Below are positions 1-8,827 of a stretch of 64,000 nt of DNA, piece after piece. This DNA comes from Phycisphaerales bacterium (GTDB lineage: Bacteria > Planctomycetota > Phycisphaerae > Phycisphaerales > UBA1924): NCBI GenBank assembly GCA_020427395.1, contig JAGQON010000002.1:62001-126000 (forward strand), read 5' to 3'. Both the position numbers and the translations under genes were made by a program. Every line of letters begins with the position of its first letter. Positions within the stretch are counted from its first letter, which is position 1. Below the pieces are notes generated by a model, which worked only from the letters and a program-made list of their open reading frames with translations, was not told where the DNA came from and did not search any database.

Positions 1-1
1 C

Positions 2-424
2 GAGGCGGTATTCACATCGACGCTCTTGGTATTCTCGACGGTGGCGATCGGCGCGATGCTTGTGGCCTGCTTCGGTGTGGCGAACCTGATCATCGCGGAG
101 ATCAACGCACGCCGCTATGAGATGGGTGTTCTTCGGGCGGTGGGGGCGTCCAAGGGGCAGCTGGTCCGCTTGATCGCTTCGCAGGCGCTGATCATCGCGC
201 TCACGGCCTGCGTGCTCGGCACGGGGCTGGGAATCCAGGCGGCATGGGGCGGGCGAGAGATGAACCGCCGGGTGGTGGGTATCGATCTGGACGCGGCGCT
301 GCCGCTGGACGCCATCGCGTGGTGCTGGGTGGTGGCGATCGTGCTGGCACTGCTGGCATCGGCACCGAGCGCCATGCGTCTGGGACGCACACCGATCAGG
401 AGTCTGTTGCTGTCGGCTCGGTAA
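2..424 (+). CDS. FtsX-family ABC transporter permease, C-terminal fragment
   Basis: The reading frame is open from the left edge, so only the last ~140 codons are present. The fragment has a hydrophobic helix, then a conserved loop reading EINARRYEMGVLRAVGAS, which is the hallmark of FtsX/MacB/LolC-type permeases before their penultimate helix. A Gly/Ala-rich helix and a final membrane segment near the C terminus follow, ending in a basic tail. The family works with a cytoplasmic ATPase in lipoprotein release, efflux or mechanotransmission at the inner membrane. The substrate cannot be inferred because the periplasmic domain lies outside the window. Its last 29 bases overlap the 3' end of the convergent zinc-ribbon gene. 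Confidence 0.85.
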   Translation, partial: EAVFTSTLLVFSTVAIGAMLVACFGVANLIIAEINARRYEMGVLRAVGASKGQLVRLIASQALIIALTACVLGTGLGIQAAWGGREMNRRVVGIDLDAALPLDAIAWCWVVAIVLALLASAPSAMRLGRTPIRSLLLSAR

Positions 425-1484
425 GCGTCGGAAAGCGTTCATCGAGCCAGCTCGCCCGGCAGCGCGGGCAGACACGCATCGCGTTCTCGTTGGCTGATAC
501 ACCAAGCAGAACGTTGACGCAGCTGCCGCAGTAACCGTTGCTGGTCAGATGGTGCACAATGCGGTGAGGCTTGATCCAGGTGGCCATGGCGCAAATGACG
601 ATCGCGATCACGATCGGGGCCGCGAGCAGGATGATGACCAACACGCCCCGCCAGACGGACTCGTGGAACTCAGGGATCCCGAGTCGGATGAGCAGCACGG
701 TGCTGATGGTGATCGCCAGTACCAGAGTGACGATCCGATGTGCCCGGCTCTTGTGGGAAAGCGCACGCCTGATCTCGTGGTACGCTAGGCCAAGCGCTTC
801 GCGTTCGCTGGGGATAAGAGTGCCGAGCAGACGATCGGGCGTGTGCACGCAGCGAGCGCTGTCGTCGGTGCACCAGCGTCGGGCGTCTCGCAGTCGCGTG
901 CCAGCACGGACATCTGAGCGGGGGTCGCGTTTGGGCTTGTCGATGATCTCGCATTGCTCGCGGTATGGACGGGTGATACGCAAGGCGTTCCAGGCGTGCC
1001 CACATTCGGGGCAGACCAGGCATTGGTCTTCTTCGGGGGTGAGCCCGTCGAGTGAGAAGCCGCACTCGCCGCAGATGCCTTCGGCGACGAGTGTCATGGC
1101 GGTGATGGTGCGCGTCTCGCTGCGCCGGAAGCGCTGCGCCAGATAGAACGCCACCCAGATGATCGCAAAGATCCAGATGACAAACTGGTCGCCATTGAAA
1201 CCCGCGTAGGTGATACCCATGATATAAAGGGCGATCGCGATGATCGCGCCGGTGGCGATCCAGCTCTGCGGATCACGGCGTTGACCCGGCGCGGGCGGGC
1301 GGTCGCACTGCCCGATCATCTGCAGGCGTGTCTTGAGGGCGCTGTAACGCAGCGTCTCTCGATCGACGCACTGTCCGAGCTGGTTGTGCTTGAGTGATTG
1401 GATGGTCTGACCACGATCATCGCACGCCTCGTCGTGATATCCCTGACGGGGGAACATGGGCGAGCTGTAGAGTGGCGTTTGCAC
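396..1484 (-). CDS. Membrane protein with two zinc-ribbon modules, unknown function
   Basis: No family was recognised. The 362-residue protein alternates two hydrophobic regions (about residues 75-115 and 245-295) with two four-cysteine zinc ribbons. The first reads CGECGF, then CPECGHAW about 15 residues later; the second reads CGSC, then CPRCRASW near the C terminus. A ribbon-membrane-ribbon layout is seen in uncharacterised planctomycete proteins. The GTG start lies 3 nt after the stop of the protease-like gene on the same strand, so the two are almost certainly co-transcribed and translationally linked. The stop overlaps the convergent permease gene by 29 bases. The function is unknown; a protein-protein or nucleic-acid contact through the ribbons is only a guess. 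Confidence 0.65.
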   Translation of the reverse strand: MQTPLYSSPMFPRQGYHDEACDDRGQTIQSLKHNQLGQCVDRETLRYSALKTRLQMIGQCDRPPAPGQRRDPQSWIATGAIIAIALYIMGITYAGFNGDQFVIWIFAIIWVAFYLAQRFRRSETRTITAMTLVAEGICGECGFSLDGLTPEEDQCLVCPECGHAWNALRITRPYREQCEIIDKPKRDPRSDVRAGTRLRDARRWCTDDSARCVHTPDRLLGTLIPSEREALGLAYHEIRRALSHKSRAHRIVTLVLAITISTVLLIRLGIPEFHESVWRGVLVIILLAAPIVIAIVICAMATWIKPHRIVHHLTSNGYCGSCVNVLLGVSANENAMRVCPRCRASWLDERFPTLTEPTATDS

Positions 1485-1487
1485 GAG

Positions 1488-2948
1488 TCAGGGCCCGCGG
1501 TAAGAGTCGTTGAACCGATCTTCTGGGATCTCATTGCGATTGTCCCAGAGATAGTCACGGACTTCTTTGATTACATCAAAGGTGTAGTCGCCGTCCTCAT
1601 TTGGAATCTGGAGATGTCGTGCTCCGATCTTCTCGGCCTGCTTGACAACGCGAGCCATTTCAGTCAGCGCCTCAATCAACTGGTCGCAGATCTTGATCGC
1701 TGCGCTCGTGCGGTCGCGCCATCGAAGTAGCGAAGCTCCATCGACCTGATAGTCATACCCAGCTCTTCGGTTCGCACCAAAGCGGTAGTAGTCACTGAAT
1801 CGACGCGGATCGGTCTGGATGAACTCGTCAATCTTCTCGAAGTAGTACTTGAGCGCGACCTCCATGCGTTCCTCGAGCTTCTTGCGCTCTTCGTAGGATT
1901 TCTTCATGGCGGTGGCACCGAGGTTTTTGATCTCGAGCCAGTCATTGATATCCAGCTGCTCGCCGAGCTGGGCAACATCGCCCTCGAACGACTGGGCCAT
2001 GCCGATCTTGATCATCTGCTCGGCCCGGATGGTGAGGATGGTCCGGGAGTTGTCGAGCTGCTGGGCCCCGGCGGTGCTGGGGCGGGATGGGTAGACCTTG
2101 CCCTCGGCATCGATCCAGACCTCGGCCGCGGGATCAACCATGGCGCGGAATACATCGCCGGGGTAGCCCTTAGCCTCGGCGCGCGAGGCGATCTCAGCGG
2201 CCCAGATCGAGTTGAGCTTGGCATCGACCTGCGTTGTGCCCGACGAGGCGTCGCCCGTGAATGCCACGGCCCCGCCCACACGCGATCCGGGGCGGACCCA
2301 GATCTTGTCGGCCGCGGCGACATAGACGCTGGCGGCGCTGATCGCGCCCTCCTCGACCAGCGCGTGGTAGGTCATCGTGTCGTCGTATTCCTTGAGCACT
2401 TCGAGCGTGTCCACTGCGTCATAGACCAGCCCGCCGGGCGAGTCGATGGTGAACACCACATGGCTGATGCCTTTTCGTCGTGCCTGCTGCAGGGCGGTGC
2501 GGAGCCCGTAGGCGTTGGTCTCCTGCCCGATGGTGCCGGTGACGGGAATGACAACGAAGGTGGTGCGCGTGGTTCGAACGCGGGGCGATCGTCGGCCCGT
2601 GCGTTCCTCATCATTCTCGTCGAACTCTTCGGACTCTTCCACGGTTGAGTCCGTGTCCTCGTCGCGGTTGTCACTGTTGGTGGAGGTGGTGGGGATGCTG
2701 GGTGTTGATTCTTCCTCGGGCTCGGCTTCGAGTGGCTTGTACTCGATCGAGCGGACCTTGTATCGCGGGAAGGTCTTGGTCGTCTTGATGTTGGAGATCA
2801 CGATCTCAAGGACGACCTCGGCCCCGTTCTCTTTGACGACGGTTCCTTCAAAGGTTGTACCGTCCTTGAGCGTGACAGTATCCGCGTGAGCGGTGAGCCC
2901 GGCGAAGGAGAGGATCAGGGCAATCAGTATGGTTGGTGTTCGCATCAT
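1488..2948 (-). CDS. Exported ClpP/SppA/NfeD-like serine protease homologue
   Basis: The 486-residue protein has an N-terminal signal peptide (about residues 1-22). A small beta domain beginning VTLKDGTTFEGTVV follows, then an acidic low-complexity linker (about 72-120) and a ClpP-crotonase-fold protease domain (about 130-300). The domain shows the FTIDSPGG strand-turn. A GAISAAS segment puts the nucleophile at about Ser204, and VDAK gives the candidate general base Lys244, as in the Ser-Lys dyad of NfeD-type and SppA-type proteases. The C-terminal ~180 residues are charged and helical, replacing the usual NfeD membrane region. Family members cleave membrane or signal peptides outside the cytoplasm. 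The start is preceded by a TATACT hexamer ending 7 nt upstream and no SD, suggesting a leaderless mRNA. It is first in an operon with the zinc-ribbon protein. Confidence 0.75.
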   Translation of the reverse strand: MMRTPTILIALILSFAGLTAHADTVTLKDGTTFEGTVVKENGAEVVLEIVISNIKTTKTFPRYKVRSIEYKPLEAEPEEESTPSIPTTSTNSDNRDEDTDSTVEESEEFDENDEERTGRRSPRVRTTRTTFVVIPVTGTIGQETNAYGLRTALQQARRKGISHVVFTIDSPGGLVYDAVDTLEVLKEYDDTMTYHALVEEGAISAASVYVAAADKIWVRPGSRVGGAVAFTGDASSGTTQVDAKLNSIWAAEIASRAEAKGYPGDVFRAMVDPAAEVWIDAEGKVYPSRPSTAGAQQLDNSRTILTIRAEQMIKIGMAQSFEGDVAQLGEQLDINDWLEIKNLGATAMKKSYEERKKLEERMEVALKYYFEKIDEFIQTDPRRFSDYYRFGANRRAGYDYQVDGASLLRWRDRTSAAIKICDQLIEALTEMARVVKQAEKIGARHLQIPNEDGDYTFDVIKEVRDYLWDNRNEIPEDRFNDSYRGP

Positions 2949-2954
2949 GGGCTG

Positions 2955-2960
2955 AGTATA
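2955..2960 (-). promoter_or_regulatory. Candidate -10 element of a leaderless transcript
   Basis: TATACT on the minus strand ends 7 nt before the ATG of the protease-like gene. That places the predicted +1 on the A of the start codon. No SD sequence fits between them. Confidence 0.45.
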
Positions 2961-3102
2961 GCGTGGGATGGTTTGGCCGCAAGGGGGAGCGTGACGGATG
3001 GGGGTGGCGTGTGTTCATCACATGAACGCTCTTCCTGTCACACTGCGGCGTGCCAACCTCCCTTCACGAGCGGTGAATGTTCGCTAGAGCGGCACATAGA
3101 TG

Positions 3103-3129
3103 AAAAAACCGGGCCATCGTCGGCCCGGC
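3103..3129 (-). terminator. Rho-independent terminator after hppD
   Basis: On the minus strand a 7-bp GC stem (CCGGGCC pairing with GGCCCGG, 6-nt loop) is followed directly by a run of six T. It lies 27 bases beyond the hppD stop. Confidence 0.85.
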
Positions 3130-3155
3130 TGATTCGATCATGGCTCGTCAGATCC

Positions 3156-4346
3156 TCAAAGGTTCCCACGACGCTCCTGCTCGAGTTCGAGCGATTCGAA
3201 CAGGGCTTTGAAGTTCCCCTTCCCGAAGCTCTGGCTGCCGCGCCGGCAGATGATCTCGATGAAGAAGGTCGGGCGGTCCTGCAGCGGCTTGGTGAACAGC
3301 TGCAGCAGGTAGCCCTCGTCGTCGGCATCGACCAGCACGCCAAGGTCACGCACACGCTGGTGGTCTTCCTTCACCACATCGTGCCCGTGCTCCTTGAGCA
3401 TAGTGTTCACACGCTCCCATACCAGCTCGTAGTAGGTGTCGGGCATCGCGAGGAAGTCAACGCCACGGCGACGAAGCTCGGCCACGGTCGCCAGCTCGTC
3501 GTCAGTGCGGAAGGCGAGGTGCTGCACGCCGGGCGTCATATCGTGCCACTCCAGGTACTCCTGGATCTGGCTCTTCTTAATCCCGTCGGCCGGCTCGTTG
3601 ATGGGCATCTTGATCATGTTGTTGCCGCTGGCCATCACTTTGGACATCAGCGCGCTGTACTCGGTCGAGATGTCATGGTCATCGAAGTGCTTGAACATCT
3701 TGAAGCCCATGACTTCCTCGTACCACTTCACCCAGTAGTTCATCTTGCCCTCTTCGACATTGCCGACGAAGTGGTCGCAATACATGAGCCCGCAGGGATG
3801 CTTCTCGTTGTAATCGTTGAGCGGCGAGTCGATCTTCTGGAAGGTCGGCATGAACAGCCCGCCCTCGCGCAGATTCTCGTAGGCGTATTCGCCCGTACGC
3901 GAGACAAAGGTGTGGATCACACGCCCGTAGACCTTAATCGAGGCGACAGTGACCGTGCCCTTTTCGTCCTTGAGTGTGCGAGGCTTCTGGGCGCACTCAG
4001 CACCATTGGCGATGGCCTGCTCGTAGGCCGCCTCGGCGTCCTCGACGGTCAGGGCGACCTCCTTGATCCCGTCGCCGTATCGCTTGATTTCATCGGCGGC
4101 CGGGTGCTCCTTGGTCAGGGGGGTGGTCAGGAGCATGCGGATATTGCCCTGCGTCAGCAGATAGTCGGCCTCCGTCCTGGAACCGGTCGTCAGGTCCGCG
4201 ATCTGGTCGATCCGGAACCCGAAGGTGTGGGCGTAGAAATACGCGGCCTGCTTCGCGTTGCCCACGTAGAAGCGGACATGATCAACATCGATCAACTGCA
4301 AAGGATCGGCGGAAAGCGCAGGGCTCGTCGTCGCGGCGGTCGTCAT
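3156..4346 (-). CDS. hppD: 4-hydroxyphenylpyruvate dioxygenase
   Basis: This non-heme Fe(II) enzyme converts 4-hydroxyphenylpyruvate to homogentisate in tyrosine catabolism. Two vicinal-oxygen-chelate halves are visible. The first begins IDVDHVRFYVGNAKQAAYFY; the second, catalytic half carries the iron ligands His in CDHFVGNV, His in GVQHLAFRTDD and Glu in FFIEIICRRG near the C terminus. The 396-residue length matches bacterial and eukaryotic HPPDs. The ATG at 4346 is preferred over an upstream TTG because AAGGAC lies 7 nt before it. The next pathway enzyme, homogentisate dioxygenase, is encoded about 12 kb away. A strong terminator follows, so the gene is probably monocistronic. Confidence 0.95.
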   Translation of the reverse strand: MTTAATTSPALSADPLQLIDVDHVRFYVGNAKQAAYFYAHTFGFRIDQIADLTTGSRTEADYLLTQGNIRMLLTTPLTKEHPAADEIKRYGDGIKEVALTVEDAEAAYEQAIANGAECAQKPRTLKDEKGTVTVASIKVYGRVIHTFVSRTGEYAYENLREGGLFMPTFQKIDSPLNDYNEKHPCGLMYCDHFVGNVEEGKMNYWVKWYEEVMGFKMFKHFDDHDISTEYSALMSKVMASGNNMIKMPINEPADGIKKSQIQEYLEWHDMTPGVQHLAFRTDDELATVAELRRRGVDFLAMPDTYYELVWERVNTMLKEHGHDVVKEDHQRVRDLGVLVDADDEGYLLQLFTKPLQDRPTFFIEIICRRGSQSFGKGNFKALFESLELEQERRGNL

Positions 4347-4563
4347 ACTGGTGTCCTTCAATCAGCTCTTGGGCGGTTGATGCCGGTCTCTTCGCCATCA
4401 AGGCGTCACCCGGCGGGAGCCCAGGTCCCGATGCTCTATTTTAGCACGATCACCGCGGGCGTCCAAACCCCTTTCCCAAGCTCCGGGAGGGTGTTTGCGG
4501 CGATTGCGGGCCAAGATCAAGCCCACTCAATCCCGGTTTCACCCAGATTTCATCTCCGCCCAC

Positions 4564-4569
4564 CATACT
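4564..4569 (+). promoter_or_regulatory. Candidate -10 element at the mscS-type gene
   Basis: CATACT ends 7 nt before the chosen ATG at 4576, and no SD is present between them. This fits a leaderless start and supports the downstream ATG over the in-frame extension. Confidence 0.3.
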
Positions 4570-4575
4570 TGGGAC

Positions 4576-6177
4576 ATGACACGCCGGGGAATCTTCGCAT
4601 TGACCATCATGCTCCATTTGCTGTGCGCCGCGATCGCGGTGGGTCAGCCGAATCTGGAGACGCCGCAGGCGGCGGTGGAGCACTTCATCGAGCATGCCCG
4701 TGATGAGGGCTTCCAGCAGGCATCGCTGGCGCTTGATACGCGGCTGCTCAGGGACCTGAGCCCGAGCGAGGCGGCCGAGCAGTTGTACTTTGTCATGACC
4801 CAGGAGCTGTGGATCGACTGGTCCATGCTGCCCGATCGGGCGGACGGAATGATCGACTCGCCCGGCATCGGTGGCGATAACGCCATGGTCGGTAAGGAAC
4901 GCATCAGCATCCCGCTGGGCGACATCAAGGCCAACGGGTGGAGCGTGCCCATCCGGGTCGATCGGATCGAGGATGCCAAGGGGGAGCGGGTCTGGAAGTT
5001 CGCGGCCCAGAGCGTCGAGAATATCCCCATGCTCTACGCGGAGCACGGGCCGGGCTGGATCGATCGGCACACGCCGGCGTGGGCCAGCGAGCGGGTGATG
5101 GGCGGCGTGGCGATCTGGAAGATCATCGTCATCGGGCTCACGATCATCATCGCGCCCCTCGCGGGCTACCTGACAGCCCGGGTGCTGCGGTGGCTCAGCA
5201 CGAAGACCGAGAAGATCGACCTGACGATGCTGCAGAAGTTCGACTGGCCCATCAGCGTGGTGGTGGCCGCGTTCGTGGTGTGGGTGGTCGTGGAGTTCGG
5301 GCTGTCGCTGCCCGGGGCGATCGCGACGATCGCGGACCCGATCGTGCTGATCCTGCTGGTGGCGGCGCTGACCTTCCTGCTGATGCGGGTGCTCAATGTC
5401 ATCATCGACACCTTCGCGCGTGATGCCATCCGCAAGTTCCATGAGGAGGGATCCGAGTCCGAACGTCGGGTGCTCACGCAGCTGACGGTGGCTCGCTACA
5501 CCATCCTGCTCGTCACGGCCTTCGTGGGCGTGGGGATCGTCCTGCTGCAGCTCGACATGGCCCGCACGCTGGGCATCACGCTCATGTCGTCGGCGGGCGT
5601 GGCGGCGGTGATCTTCGGCATCGCCGGGCACGCGGTGCTCGGCAACCTGATCGCGGGGCTGCAGATCGCCCTGACGCAGCCGTTCAAGCTCGGCGACACC
5701 GTGTACATCGAAGACAACTGGGGCACGATCGAGCAGGTGAGCTACACCTTCGTCGTCGTGAACACCTGGGACCACCGGCGTCTGGTGTTCCCGATCAAGT
5801 ACTTCATCGACAACTGGTTTGAGAACTGGTCGCTCAACAAGACATACCTCGTCAAGCCCATCTATGTCCGCGTTGACTACCGGGCGCCGGTGGGCAAGAT
5901 CCGCGACAAGTTCATCGAGCTGGCCACCAACCACGAACGCCACGACCGCGAGAACGGCGAGGACCCCGAGGTGCTCGTCACCGACACGGACGGCGACGAC
6001 ATCATCCTCCGCCTGTGCGCCGGCGGGGCCGAGGTCCACGACGCGTGGCTCATGTCCTGCGACCTGCGCGAGCAGATCGTGGCCTACATCACCGATCTCG
6101 ACGGCGGTGCCTACCTGGCCCGGACGCGTGTGGAGGTGGATCAGGAGCTCATGGGCAGCGGTGCGGGCGGGGCGTGA
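4576..6177 (+). CDS. MscS-family mechanosensitive channel with exported N-terminal domain
   Basis: The 533-residue protein begins with a signal peptide and a soluble periplasmic region of about 170 residues. A Trp-containing helix, two further membrane helices and the MscS pore/beta domain follow. The pore helix region around GVAAVIFGIAGHAVLGNLIAG is the conserved Gly/Ala-rich TM3. The beta domain signature FKLGDTVYIEDNWGTIEQV and a strand beginning VNTWDHRRLVFPIKYF follow it. The family releases osmolytes under membrane tension. The ATG at 4576 is chosen because a signal peptide begins exactly there. The gene is divergent from hppD and ends 18 nt before a small conserved gene. Confidence 0.9.
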   Translation: MTRRGIFALTIMLHLLCAAIAVGQPNLETPQAAVEHFIEHARDEGFQQASLALDTRLLRDLSPSEAAEQLYFVMTQELWIDWSMLPDRADGMIDSPGIGGDNAMVGKERISIPLGDIKANGWSVPIRVDRIEDAKGERVWKFAAQSVENIPMLYAEHGPGWIDRHTPAWASERVMGGVAIWKIIVIGLTIIIAPLAGYLTARVLRWLSTKTEKIDLTMLQKFDWPISVVVAAFVVWVVVEFGLSLPGAIATIADPIVLILLVAALTFLLMRVLNVIIDTFARDAIRKFHEEGSESERRVLTQLTVARYTILLVTAFVGVGIVLLQLDMARTLGITLMSSAGVAAVIFGIAGHAVLGNLIAGLQIALTQPFKLGDTVYIEDNWGTIEQVSYTFVVVNTWDHRRLVFPIKYFIDNWFENWSLNKTYLVKPIYVRVDYRAPVGKIRDKFIELATNHERHDRENGEDPEVLVTDTDGDDIILRLCAGGAEVHDAWLMSCDLREQIVAYITDLDGGAYLARTRVEVDQELMGSGAGGA

Positions 6178-6183
6178 TCACCG

Positions 6184-6189
6184 TATGAT
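6184..6189 (+). promoter_or_regulatory. Candidate -10 element of a leaderless transcript
   Basis: TATGAT ends 7 nt before the ATG of the small gene at 6196. No SD lies between, and no convincing -35 was seen. Confidence 0.4.
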
Positions 6190-6195
6190 CGTGCC

Positions 6196-6660
6196 ATGAA
6201 CATCATCGAGAAGATCCGCGACACCGAGACCAAGCTCCGCTCGGCCACCGACCCCGTCCGCCAGATGGAGCACTGGGCCATGCTTGAGCGTCTGCTGGGG
6301 CGGATGCCCGTGGACCGGGCCCTGCTCAAGCAGATCTGCACCCAGCGTGACGCCGTGGGTCTGGATGTGATGATTACAAAGCTGGAGAACCCCGAGGCCT
6401 TCAAGCAGGAAGAGCCGCTGCCCGAGTACAGCCAGAGCGAGCTCAACGAGGCGTTGCGAGCGTTCCGCCACCGCCTGAAGTACATGAAGCTTGACCAGGA
6501 ATCGCAGATCTCTCAGCGCGAGGTGACGAGCGGCAAGCGTTCGAACATCGACGCGATGCAGCCGCCCGGCCCGAGCGAGTTCGACCCCCGGATCTGGAAG
6601 GTGCTTGTGAAGAAGGGGATGCTTGTTGAGGAGGGTCGTGGGTTTTACCGGGAGCCGTGA
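6196..6660 (+). CDS. Conserved hypothetical protein, 154 aa
   Basis: No recognised domain. The protein is soluble, highly charged and predicted mostly helical. It has a central acidic/aromatic segment (PLPEYSQSELNEALRAF) and a C-terminal stretch reading FDPRIWKVLVKKGMLVEEGRGFY that looks like a winged-helix end. The coding bias matches the surrounding high-GC genes, and the start fits the -10-to-ATG spacing seen at other genes here. It lies 18 nt after the MscS-type gene on the same strand. It is the last host-like gene before the repeat-bounded SIR2 insert. A nucleic-acid or regulatory role is possible but unsupported. Confidence 0.7.
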   Translation: MNIIEKIRDTETKLRSATDPVRQMEHWAMLERLLGRMPVDRALLKQICTQRDAVGLDVMITKLENPEAFKQEEPLPEYSQSELNEALRAFRHRLKYMKLDQESQISQREVTSGKRSNIDAMQPPGPSEFDPRIWKVLVKKGMLVEEGRGFYREP

Positions 6661-6729
6661 GGGGGCTTGTCCTTCTTCTGGCTGGGGCGCGGGGGCGGGA
6701 GCCACTGCATCTGCTCGATCATGGCAACG

Positions 6730-6773
6730 AAGGAAGGTGCGGAAACCCACATAGACAGGGACGCACCTTCCTT
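6730..6773. repeat. Outer hairpin, left copy
   Basis: AAGGAAGGTGCG at 6730-6741 pairs perfectly with CGCACCTTCCTT at 6762-6773, giving a 12-bp stem with a 20-nt loop. A near-identical hairpin with stem AAGGAAGGTGGG occurs at 9027-9069 on the far side of the SIR2 gene. The two stems differ at one position that is compensated on the other arm, so pairing is preserved in both. Confidence 0.85.
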
Positions 6774-6800
6774 CCTTGAACCGACGCTATCCCTGATCCC

Positions 6801-6859
6801 GTGCCTTCCCCGCCCCGCGGGGGAGGTGGCACGCGTCTTCGCGTGACGGAGGGGGTCTT
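6801..6859 (+). repeat. Palindromic REP/MITE-like repeat, left copy
   Basis: This 59-base GC-rich unit recurs in inverted orientation at 8938-8998. It contains a CCCCGCGGGG-type palindrome and a hairpin with CACGCG and CGCGTG arms around a TCTT loop. The two copies match at every base except for one extra base pair in the right copy's hairpin. Its translation-free, structured nature resembles dispersed REP-type elements of high-GC bacteria; whether it is dispersed in this genome cannot be seen here. Confidence 0.9.
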
Positions 6860-7019
6860 GCGATGTTCGAGTGCGTTCGTCCCCCAAGGAAGTGAAGACG
6901 CCTCCATCGGGCCACCCACCAATGTATAGCTTGAAAATTTGGCTTGCTTGCGCATCACTTCTAAGCTGTTAACATGCTCACTATCAGAGTACATGCCACG
7001 TAATTGACAGGAGCTTGAG

Positions 7020-8777
7020 ATGAAGCTTGACCCAATGGTGTCTATCGCACTTTCTTTGCATCAGCATCCCGGGCGTTACGCGCTGTTGCTGGGCAGTGGG
7101 GTCTCGCGATCTGCGCAGATCCCAACCGGTTGGGACATTACGCTCGAGCTAATTCAGCTTTGGGCAAGTGCGATTGGAGAAGGAGATCAATGCAAAATAG
7201 ATCCTGAGAGTTGGTATCGTGACCATACTGGCGAGTCTCCTGATTATTCAAAAATCATTGCCGAACTCGCAAGTACGGAACACGAGCGACAGTCATTGCT
7301 CCGGCAGTACTTTGAGCCTGGGAGTGAAGAACAGCTAGAACAAGGTATACGCGTGCCTACTGCTGCACATCGTGCGATCGCTCGACTTGCAAAGGCTGGG
7401 ACAATCAAAGTAGTCGTTACGCTCAACTTTGATCGGTTGCTAGAGGATGCGATGGTAGCTGAGAATCTTCACCCAAATGTGATCTCAAGCGATGCTGATG
7501 CACAAGGCATGGTTCCCCTGAATCATGGGGAACTCACGATCATCAAGTTGCATGGAGATTACCGAGACACAAGGCTCCGAAACACACCTAACGAACTCGG
7601 CTCATATCCCGAGGCACTCCAGAGTGTTCTTGATGAAGTGCTGGAGCGGTACGGGCTTATTGTGTGCGGATGGTCGGCAGATTGGGACGAAGGCCTGCGC
7701 GATTCGATTCGCCGCATGACAAGACACAGGTACCAGACATATTGGATGGCTCATGGAACGCCCTCAAGCCATGCAGACTCAGTCATTTCCCATCGAGACG
7801 CAACTGTGGCTGCAATCTCCATCGCGGATGATGCCTTTGTAAACCTAGCGGAGAAAGTATCAGCGCTGGATTCCGGAATCGAAACTGATCCGCTTACACC
7901 AATGATGGCTCTGCAGGCAGCGAAGCGTTATGTATCCGAATCTCGATTCGATATCCAATACCATGATTTACTACTTGGCGAGGCATCTCGCGTACGAGAA
8001 GCTTCAGGGCCAGACAAACTCCCTTGGCATCATGGCCAGACAAACGAGGAGGTGTATCGTGGATTCGCCCGCCAAACAAAGGTGATGGAGACGATTACTT
8101 CTCGGCTGATTCCCGTAATAAGTACAGGGGTATATCACGGGGACGAACGCCTTGACTATCTTTGGCCACGCTTGCTCGTCATGCTTGGCAAGCAGCGCAC
8201 TTCACCTGGGACATTCCAAAGACCATTTCGTAGTTTGAGTCTTTACCCTGCAGTCATGTGCTTGTATGCAGTTGGGATTTGCGCAGTCGCACGGCAGCGA
8301 TTCGATCTACTTCGCGCAATACTGATGGACACAAAGTATTCAATAGATAGCCACAAAGTGCCAGACTACCTTTGTGCCCAGCTTTCTGCACAAGACGCAT
8401 TTGATCACGAAGTCGCTCAATCACTTCATTGGGATACGGCTGATGACTGGGTAAAGAAACCAAAGAAACACACTCCAGGAAGCATTCATCTAAACACGAT
8501 CATGTGGAAGTTCCTCGAACCCATACTGCTCGACCGCGATTTGTACGAGCAGTCATTTGATGAGCTTGAGGTCACGATTGGGATTTGCACCGCTTCGATC
8601 GGTGAAAGGGTAAGGTACGGGCAGTTTTACTGGAAATCCGATGCGACGAAGTCGATTGGCACACGCGAGGATCCAGAGTCACTCGCTAACAACTTGGTTG
8701 CCGCAGGATTCTTTGATCGAAATAAGCTTTTTGATTGCTGGGATCGAATCCTAATAGATTGCAGGCATCGATGGTAG
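7020..8777 (+). CDS. SIR2-domain protein, probable NAD-hydrolysing defence effector
   Basis: The 585-residue protein has an N-terminal SIR2-like domain (about residues 10-285) with the NAD-binding GSGVSRSAQIPTGWD (from residue 25), TLNFD with Asn136, KLHGDY with the candidate catalytic His178, and GWSADWDEGL (217-226). These match SIR2 domains used as NADases in antiphage systems rather than classical deacetylases: no zinc-binding cysteine quartet is visible. The C-terminal ~300 residues have no recognised family and may be the sensor. Two sampled 60-base stretches contain 28 and 30 G/C, clearly below the neighbours. The gene has a strong GGAG SD, unlike many surrounding genes, and is enclosed by inverted repeats. 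It stands alone: no HerA, TIR or Argonaute partner is adjacent. Horizontal acquisition is likely; the defence role is inference. Confidence 0.8.
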   Translation: MKLDPMVSIALSLHQHPGRYALLLGSGVSRSAQIPTGWDITLELIQLWASAIGEGDQCKIDPESWYRDHTGESPDYSKIIAELASTEHERQSLLRQYFEPGSEEQLEQGIRVPTAAHRAIARLAKAGTIKVVVTLNFDRLLEDAMVAENLHPNVISSDADAQGMVPLNHGELTIIKLHGDYRDTRLRNTPNELGSYPEALQSVLDEVLERYGLIVCGWSADWDEGLRDSIRRMTRHRYQTYWMAHGTPSSHADSVISHRDATVAAISIADDAFVNLAEKVSALDSGIETDPLTPMMALQAAKRYVSESRFDIQYHDLLLGEASRVREASGPDKLPWHHGQTNEEVYRGFARQTKVMETITSRLIPVISTGVYHGDERLDYLWPRLLVMLGKQRTSPGTFQRPFRSLSLYPAVMCLYAVGICAVARQRFDLLRAILMDTKYSIDSHKVPDYLCAQLSAQDAFDHEVAQSLHWDTADDWVKKPKKHTPGSIHLNTIMWKFLEPILLDRDLYEQSFDELEVTIGICTASIGERVRYGQFYWKSDATKSIGTREDPESLANNLVAAGFFDRNKLFDCWDRILIDCRHRW

Positions 8778-8827
8778 TAGCTGCGCGACTCGAATCATTT
8801 CCAGACGACTTCCTGCCGATACCGCAC

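Larger units (their letters stand above)
6661..7019. other. Left flank of the SIR2 insert: non-coding, repeat-bearing
   Basis: This 359-base gap holds no credible gene. It contains the outer hairpin (6730-6773), the palindromic repeat (6801-6859), and then about 160 bases of AT-richer DNA leading to the SIR2 start. A GGAG Shine-Dalgarno (7010-7013) lies 7 nt before the ATG at 7020. Confidence 0.7.

Noticed and set aside
2886..4703. 605-codon plus-strand ORF opposite hppD
   Set aside because: Antisense shadow of a clear hppD gene; the translation is His/Val/Leu-rich with no family motif, and high GC keeps the opposite frame open.
4450..6039. 529-codon minus-strand ORF opposite the MscS-type gene
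   Set aside because: The translation is dominated by Asp, His and Arg, typical of an antisense frame over a high-GC gene; the MscS frame has real motifs.
7020..8777. SIR2 gene as a classical protein deacetylase
   Set aside because: No zinc-binding cysteine quartet is visible, and the layout with a large unknown C-terminal region matches defence NADases better.
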